Both the position numbers and the translations under genes were made by a program. A stretch of 19,691 bases of DNA from Chloroflexota bacterium (GTDB taxonomy: Bacteria; Chloroflexota; Limnocylindria; Limnocylindrales; CSP1-4): contig PMJT01000252.1 of NCBI GenBank assembly GCA_003158495.1, positions 1-19,691 of the forward strand. The letters are read 5' to 3'. Shown here piece by piece: positions 15,471-19,691 of the stretch; positions within the stretch are counted from its first letter, which is position 1, and each line of letters starts with the position of its first letter. Below the pieces are notes generated by a model. That model did not search any database. It was not told where the DNA came from and worked only from the letters and a program-made list of their open reading frames with translations.

Positions 15471-15712
15471 ACGGGACCGGCCCACCGTAAGGCGAGCGGC
15501 CATGAAGAAAGAGTCTAGATCTGGCCTAGGCTGCCCGCCACCAGATAGGTCCCAGATAAGCCGCGGCTGCTAGGGTCAGTCTAGGTCGGGCTCCGCTCTG
15601 TGACCGGGCCGATGCCGGACGACCGTGAGCGAGCCGGTGAGGGGGCTGCCGCAGGCGTCCAACTAAGCTCCGAGTCCTTCCCGGGGCAGGCAGCACGTGG
15701 GAAACTACGACG
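15471..15712. other. Intergenic DNA with CCAGAT repeats, candidate recombinase-binding region
   Basis: No gene is seen here. CCAGAT occurs at 15541-15546 and 15552-15557 (CCAGATA in both, 11 bases apart, one helical turn) and inverted as ATCTGG at 15519-15524. The rare tetranucleotide CTAG occurs four times between 15515 and 15584. Such clustered short repeats beside an integrase gene can be integrase or excisionase sites; this is an inference. Confidence 0.3.
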
Positions 15713-16225
15713 GTGCCAGAGCCCACCTCATCGGGCGCTTCCTCCAGGACGAGTCGCAAGCTCACGCTGGCCGAGCAACCAGCGCCGGCGCTCGACGAGC
15801 AGCGACTGGTCGATTTGATTGCAGCCCTCGAACGCGAGCTGGCCCGAGAAGACCTTCCCAACTCGTTGAGAACGCGCCTCACATCGGGCCTGGAGCGGAT
15901 GACCGATCTGCGGGACGCTGTCAAGGCCGACAATCGCCAGCTGATCATCGAACTCGTCGATGGCACGATCCGCGATGACGGCTCCAAGAGACCCGATGGG
16001 CTCAGCCAGATCGTCCCTCGTTGGGCCCGAGGGACTGCGGTCTTGCAGGCCCTGCGGGGCATCGTCGTGGTCGATGAAAGCCGAAACCCGGTGACAGTCA
16101 CAGTCCATTGGGAGCAAGTGCCTCCAAAGCTCCGCCGGGAGGCTGCCTCGCTGGCGAGCGAGCTGGTTGACGCCTATCGCGACCGTCCCAAGGGTGGACG
16201 CCCGCGCAAATCTAGGGAGGTTTGA
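15713..16225 (+). CDS. Unrecognised helical protein, mobile-element cargo
   Basis: A 170-residue protein with strongly coding-like third positions. The start is uncertain: GTG at 15713 is the first available and has no clear ribosome site. The body is mostly helical, rich in Glu, Arg and Leu (DEQRLVDLIAALERELARED and SLRTRLTSGLERMTDLRDAV), likely a coiled coil. A beta strand pair follows (GIVVVDESRNPVTVTVHW), and the C-terminus is basic (DRPKGGRPRKSREV), suggesting nucleic-acid contact. No family is recognised. It lies between the tyrosine recombinase and a convergent unknown gene. Confidence 0.65.
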   Translation: MPEPTSSGASSRTSRKLTLAEQPAPALDEQRLVDLIAALERELAREDLPNSLRTRLTSGLERMTDLRDAVKADNRQLIIELVDGTIRDDGSKRPDGLSQIVPRWARGTAVLQALRGIVVVDESRNPVTVTVHWEQVPPKLRREAASLASELVDAYRDRPKGGRPRKSREV

Positions 16226-16302
16226 CCCGAAACCGGGTCACCCAGATACGGGAGCGCGAGACCGCCTAGACACTGCTGGCAATGAATGGCGAGCCTCGAG
16301 CC

Positions 16303-16998
16303 CTACCTCGACAGCCCTCCGCGACTACTCCCACCGATCCTGGGCCGGCGTGGCGGCGGAGCGGCGCTAGCGTGCTTGCCCAGATTCCGGCGAAGCCAGG
16401 CGCGGGCGTTTGGGAGGGAGTACCCCTTCCTTATCAGCCCGTCGAGATCGAGCTCGCGCTGAAGTCTTTCGAAGGCGATGGCCAGCCCGCCATCCTCAGG
16501 ACTGTCGCCGGCCCAATCCCGTGCAACCTTCCGCCATCGCCTCGTCGTGGAGGGTGGATACATCGGAACTTGGCAGTCGGCAAACTCATCTGCCTGCATC
16601 GACTCTTCGGGAGTCAAGCCTCCTCGGGTCCCTTGGCGCAGGTAGTCGGTTACGGGATTGGTACCTTGCGGTGGCCGGCCACAGGCAACGCGACGGAGGG
16701 CTGCGAGTGTGATCATCAGCGCGGTCGATTCGTCGGGCGGAGGCAGGCTGGCTCCCCAACGGGCCAGCAGCTGGGCCACTTCGACCGCACCGTCCGGATC
16801 GCCAGGGCAGAGGGAATCTGCTCCCCAGTAATGAGTTGCCCAAGTCCGGAGCCGGCTGGAGACGATGGCCTCGTTGACCCAGGGCCGAAGCTCCACGACC
16901 AGGGCCAGCAGGGCTTCGGACGCGGGGCCCGCCATGATCCCGGCGGCATCGATCGTTGCTCGCATTTTGAGCGCGGCGTCGCCGCCGGGGTTCGGCAT
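16303..16998 (-). CDS. Unrecognised protein, mobile-element cargo
   Basis: A 231-residue soluble protein. I chose the minus strand because its translation is protein-like, with helices such as ASEALLALVVELRPWVNEAI and DGAVEVAQLLARWG, while the plus-strand frame across the same DNA is Gly/Arg/Pro-rich and featureless. A Trp-rich segment (TTRRWRKVARDWAGD) and a basic tail are visible. No domain is recognised. ATG at 16998 has no ribosome site, but TAAACT lies exactly 6 bases upstream, so a leaderless transcript is possible. It diverges from the serine-recombinase operon with 17 bases between start codons. Confidence 0.6.
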   Translation of the reverse strand: MPNPGGDAALKMRATIDAAGIMAGPASEALLALVVELRPWVNEAIVSSRLRTWATHYWGADSLCPGDPDGAVEVAQLLARWGASLPPPDESTALMITLAALRRVACGRPPQGTNPVTDYLRQGTRGGLTPEESMQADEFADCQVPMYPPSTTRRWRKVARDWAGDSPEDGGLAIAFERLQRELDLDGLIRKGYSLPNARAWLRRNLGKHASAAPPPRRPRIGGSSRGGLSR

Positions 16999-17004
16999 GC
17001 CAGA

Positions 17005-17010
17005 AGTTTA
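17005..17010 (-). promoter_or_regulatory. Possible -10 box for a leaderless transcript
   Basis: TAAACT on the minus strand ends 6 bases before ATG at 16998, the same spacing as the GATACT box of the toxin gene. No good -35 is present, so confidence is low. Confidence 0.3.
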
Positions 17011-17015
17011 CTGAC

Positions 17016-17660
17016 ATGAGCTCCTCGCGCGCGCGTGTAAGCCTAGGCCTAGAGAACGTCCTTGAAGGAAAGGGGTTAGGAGTAGAGGAATCGGCCCGCG
17101 TCGAATACCGGTTTCCTCGGATCAGCGCCCTCGAGGAGAAGGAACTCTCTGACGCATACGACGCCATAACCGGTCGGCGCGTTTGGTCCAAGATGCTTCC
17201 TTTGCTCCGGGTGTGCCATCGACGCCATGGCCCGGACACGATCCCGCTCCTCTGCGAACTCTTCGAAGAGGCCGGCGTCGAGAACCTTCTGCTCCGTCTG
17301 CGCGATCGCCCGCCCAGGATCGGGCAACCATCGGACTCCAGCGCCCCGACCCTGAGGCTGGTCCATGACGCACGACCACAGCCGGCCAGTCCGCGGGCGA
17401 GGCCCCGGGGTCAGAGGGCAGAACCAGATAGGCAAGACCCGTCGAGACCAAGGTCCCAGACCAAGGAGAAGACCCCGAGAAGCCGGACATCGATCGCCGG
17501 AACGGTCGATCGCCAGGCCGCTGCCGAACTGGACGCGACGCATGAGAGAAGGCCGGCGCCACGGGGCACCGGGCCTCCGGATTGCTCCAGCCCGGGCCAC
17601 GACAAGTCATGGGTCAAGCGACCGGACGGAACATGGACCTGCCGGACATGTCACCCATGA
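17016..17660 (+). CDS. Unrecognised protein with a C-terminal zinc-ribbon-like tail, first gene of the serine-recombinase operon
   Basis: A 214-residue protein. Residues ~35-100 are helical (ISALEEKELSDAYDAI, KMLPLLRVCHRRHG, IPLLCELFEEAGVENLLLRLR) and resemble a small DNA- or protein-binding bundle. Residues ~100-185 are Arg/Pro/Ser-rich and probably disordered. The tail has Cys190, His195, Cys209, Cys212 and His213 (C-x4-H...GTWTCRTCHP), a likely zinc site. ATG at 17016 is the first start in frame and has no ribosome site. The stop overlaps the next start as ATGA. Function is unknown; a role in regulating or assisting the downstream recombinase is inferred from the operon. Confidence 0.6.
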   Translation: MSSSRARVSLGLENVLEGKGLGVEESARVEYRFPRISALEEKELSDAYDAITGRRVWSKMLPLLRVCHRRHGPDTIPLLCELFEEAGVENLLLRLRDRPPRIGQPSDSSAPTLRLVHDARPQPASPRARPRGQRAEPDRQDPSRPRSQTKEKTPRSRTSIAGTVDRQAAAELDATHERRPAPRGTGPPDCSSPGHDKSWVKRPDGTWTCRTCHP

Positions 17661-18019
17661 CCGCTCGGGCTTGCTCACACTGCGGCGAACCCATCGAGCC
17701 TAAGGCGCGGATCGACAAGACGACCTGCAGCCCGGCGTGTCGAACCCGCCAATACCGGAAGCGGCTGAATGTCCGTGACGGCTCTGTAACGCCTTCGGGG
17801 TCGGTGACGGCCCGATCAGATGCTCCCACAGGTAAAGAGACGCTCGGCGTTCTGAATGGCGCTGCAGGAGTCTCCTGCAAAGCCGATCACGCAGCCTCAT
17901 TGGCAAGGGCCCGAGGAACCAGACGACCCTCGGATGCGACCGCTGTTGGTGGGCCCGAACAATTGGGACTCTGGCAGCGACCGACGGGCCCGCGGGATCT
18001 GACGGGCGCGAAACAGTGA
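17657..18019 (+). CDS. Small zinc-finger protein
   Basis: A 120-residue basic protein from ATG at 17657, which shares ATGA with the upstream stop. Cys6, Cys9, Cys24 and Cys28 (CSHCGEPI ... CSPACRTRQYRKR) form a four-Cys zinc ribbon of the type common in small mobile-element proteins. The remaining ~80 residues are low in structure, Gly/Ala/Thr-rich. It may bind DNA. Its stop overlaps the next start as GTGA. Longer starts in frame exist (17582), but only 17657 gives the coupled overlap and begins just before the ribbon. Confidence 0.65.
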   Translation: MTARACSHCGEPIEPKARIDKTTCSPACRTRQYRKRLNVRDGSVTPSGSVTARSDAPTGKETLGVLNGAAGVSCKADHAASLARARGTRRPSDATAVGGPEQLGLWQRPTGPRDLTGAKQ

Positions 18020-18258
18020 ACCGGGTCGAACCCCATTCCGAAACGGACCAGGCATGGCTACGAGCGACTGCGACTGCGACTGCCCTGACGGCTTCGCATC
18101 CCAGCCAGCATGACCCGCTCGTCGCCGCCCTCGCCCGCTACGTCGAGACCCTCCACGCCCGCTATCCGGGTGGCCCCGACCAGATGCGCAAGGAGAACCT
18201 TGACGCCAGAGCGAACATGCCACGGATGTGCAAGAGCAAGGACGGCAGGGCGGCGTGA
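18016..18258 (+). CDS. Small protein coupled to the serine recombinase
   Basis: An 80-residue protein from GTG at 18016, overlapping the zinc-finger gene stop (GTGA) and itself overlapping the recombinase start (GTGA at 18255-18258). One clear amphipathic helix is visible (PLVAALARYVETLHARYP), then a basic tail (RMCKSKDGRAA). I recognise no family. Its size and position make it a candidate accessory factor, such as a recombination directionality factor, but nothing in the sequence proves that. Confidence 0.55.
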   Translation: MNRVEPHSETDQAWLRATATATALTASHPSQHDPLVAALARYVETLHARYPGGPDQMRKENLDARANMPRMCKSKDGRAA

Positions 18259-19691
18259 AGGGGCTGCCTCGCTCTCTCGACGACATCAGAGGCCTGCGGG
18301 CGGCCCGCTGGATACGCGAGTCCACGGCCGGTCAATACGACCGCTTCGGACCGGCCAGCCAACGCGAGCAGCAGGACCGCTTCATCGAGCGATACGGACT
18401 CGTTGACACGGGCCGCGTCTTCCAGGTCGCTCAGAGCGGGACAACGGTCTGGCGCAGCCCGACAATGACCGGGATGCTCGCCGAGGCCAAGGCCGGCGGT
18501 TTCGATCTCCTCCTGGCCGGCTACTCCGACCGCTGGCAGCGCAACCTGCGACGGACCTTCGAACTTCTCGAAGACCACCTTCATCCGGCAGGCGTCGCTC
18601 TAGTCATGTGCGACCGGCGCATCCTGAGCTCCGATCCCAATGACTGGGACGAACTCGTGTCGGAGTCGGCCGGCGCGGAGAAGTACAGCCGCCGCCTCTC
18701 GGAACGCATAACCCAGGGTTACGCGGCCAAGTTCACCCAGGAGAACGACCCGGGCGGTCACGCAGGCCTGGGCTTTCGGAGATCCCTGGAGCCTCCGAAT
18801 ACCCTGGAGATCAACCCGGAGGAAATCGGTGTCGCGGTCAACCTGTTCGAGCGCTATGCCCTGGGCACCCTGAGTGCGAAGCAGCTGTCGGTCGAGACCG
18901 GGCTTGAAGCGTCGCGCATCCGCTGCATCCTGATGAACCCAATCTACAACGGCTGGATACGCCGCCTCCGCGGACCGGCCGAGACGCGCAAACCTGCTCC
19001 ATGGCGCTCAAACCCGCCGGTCTCCGACGAACTCTGGGCGCACGTCGAAGAGGTCAGGCGGACCAAGTGTCGGGGCAGCGGTCCGCGTCGGCGTGATCGA
19101 GTAGATCTTCTAGGCGGGCTGCTCTATTGCGTATGCGGCCGCCGTATCCGAAGCGACGGCGCGGCTGCGGACCGAAAGCCACGCAAGCTCCACCCAGAGC
19201 CGTGCCCGGACTGGGGCGCCAACGCCCGCATACCAGCGGAGGCTTGGGAGGAGCCCGTCCTCGCTCAGCTGAGCGGCATCGAGCTCGACGACGGAGTGAT
19301 CGCCAGAGTGGTGGCCGCTCTCGGCTCGACTGTTCGACCGGTGGCGATGGACCGCTCACGAATCGAGCGCCAGATGCGCGAACTTGCCTTGGAGCACGTC
19401 GGCGGTGGCATCAGCGACGAGACCTACCTCGCTCGCCTCAAGCATCTGCGAGGGACCCTGGCCGAGATCGAGGAGAGCGCCCAGGTCGGCGTATCGGCGG
19501 ATCGAGCGGTGGAGTGGCTGCGCGCCTTTGGGGAGACCTGGCAGCAGGCCGATATCCCGCAAGCTCGGAGTGAACTCCTACACGCCATCTACGATCGGAT
19601 CGTCATCGCAGGGAGGGAATTCGTGTCAGCCCGACTCACTCCGGCCGCCTACGCCCACGGCCTTGCCCTGGCTTTGCCAGAAGTGGTGGTT
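18255..19691 (+). CDS. Large serine recombinase, C-terminus cut by window edge
   Basis: A frame of 479 codons runs from GTG at 18255 to the last base without a stop. The N-terminal resolvase domain (~14-160) has Arg21 and the nucleophile Ser23 in RWIRESTAGQ, a QREQQDRF segment, and Arg93/Arg96 in YSDRWQRN. The recombinase domain follows (~170-275: GLGFRRSLEP, then a helix-turn-helix-like SAKQLSVETGLEASRIRCIL and NPIYNGWIR). A reduced zinc-ribbon region (~285-320) has CVCGRR (Cys292, Cys294), His313 and Cys317, fewer Cys and closer than usual. A coiled coil spans ~365-410. Such enzymes integrate and excise elements between attP and attB. Translation is coupled to the upstream small gene. Confidence 0.92.
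   Translation, partial: MKGLPRSLDDIRGLRAARWIRESTAGQYDRFGPASQREQQDRFIERYGLVDTGRVFQVAQSGTTVWRSPTMTGMLAEAKAGGFDLLLAGYSDRWQRNLRRTFELLEDHLHPAGVALVMCDRRILSSDPNDWDELVSESAGAEKYSRRLSERITQGYAAKFTQENDPGGHAGLGFRRSLEPPNTLEINPEEIGVAVNLFERYALGTLSAKQLSVETGLEASRIRCILMNPIYNGWIRRLRGPAETRKPAPWRSNPPVSDELWAHVEEVRRTKCRGSGPRRRDRVDLLGGLLYCVCGRRIRSDGAAADRKPRKLHPEPCPDWGANARIPAEAWEEPVLAQLSGIELDDGVIARVVAALGSTVRPVAMDRSRIERQMRELALEHVGGGISDETYLARLKHLRGTLAEIEESAQVGVSADRAVEWLRAFGETWQQADIPQARSELLHAIYDRIVIAGREFVSARLTPAAYAHGLALALPEVVV

Larger units (their letters stand above)
14490..19691. mobile_element. Part of an integrative element (or two nested elements)
   Basis: A tyrosine recombinase at the left and a large serine recombinase at the right edge bracket several unrecognised small genes, including two zinc-binding proteins. 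Neither element boundary nor a pair of att sites can be fixed from this window. Left of 14490 the alarmone hydrolase and lipoproteins look chromosomal, so the left end may lie near 14330-14490, but no tRNA or direct repeat is seen there. Confidence 0.4.

Noticed and set aside
15526..16101. Minus-strand frame opposite the 15713-16225 gene
   Set aside because: Ser/Arg-rich shadow without ribosome site; the plus strand has the more protein-like translation.
16282..17019. Plus-strand frame opposite the 16303-16998 gene
   Set aside because: Gly/Pro/Arg-rich translation with no helices or motifs; the minus strand looks like a true protein.
1..19691. tRNA, rRNA or CRISPR features
   Set aside because: Scanned by eye for T-arm GGTTCGA-type motifs, rRNA signatures and regularly spaced repeats; none found.

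Overview
The window is GC-rich bacterial DNA. Lipoproteins with Thr/Ser-Pro linkers, a secreted protein whose C-terminus begins a 'LDTR' repeat-type domain, a possibly leaderless promoter, and frequent GTG/TTG starts with 4-base stop/start overlaps suggest Chloroflexota (for example Limnocylindria-like lineages) or a related high-GC Gram-positive-type group. This placement is an inference from gene style; there is no rRNA or other phylogenetic marker. I found no tRNA, rRNA or CRISPR array.

Layout. (1) Positions 1-2064 (minus) hold a secreted CHAP-domain protein that runs off the left edge. (2) After a 763-base, mostly non-coding stretch ending in several hairpins, 2828-4054 (plus) is an Amt/MEP/Rh ammonium channel. 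(3) Positions 4382-7430 (minus) form a compact three-gene operon: HigB-type toxin, HigA-type XRE antitoxin, and a 795-residue AAA/STAND-like ATPase with TPR-like repeats. The genes are joined by GTGA and TTGA overlaps and read from a strong promoter carrying a perfect palindromic operator. Just upstream, 7547-8203 encodes a small PD-(D/E)XK-nuclease-like protein. Together these look like a defence or conflict cassette. (4) Positions 8346-13015 hold three secreted lipoproteins with low-complexity Pro linkers. (5) Positions 13338-14326 (minus) hold a MESH1/SpoT-type small alarmone hydrolase coupled by ATGA to a 116-residue unknown protein. (6) From 14490 to the right edge lies mobile-element DNA: a tyrosine recombinase, several unrecognised cargo genes, and a four-gene operon (17016-19691, every junction a 4-base overlap) ending in a large serine recombinase cut by the window edge.

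How the parts may work together. The toxin-antitoxin-ATPase operon is the best candidate for a little-described system. The antitoxin would repress the promoter through the palindrome and neutralise the toxin; the coupled ATPase with its protein-interaction repeats could sense a trigger and control toxin release. The serine-recombinase operon contains small zinc-binding or helical proteins that may regulate or direct recombination. The lipoproteins and CHAP protein act outside the cytoplasmic membrane and seem unrelated to the mobile genes.
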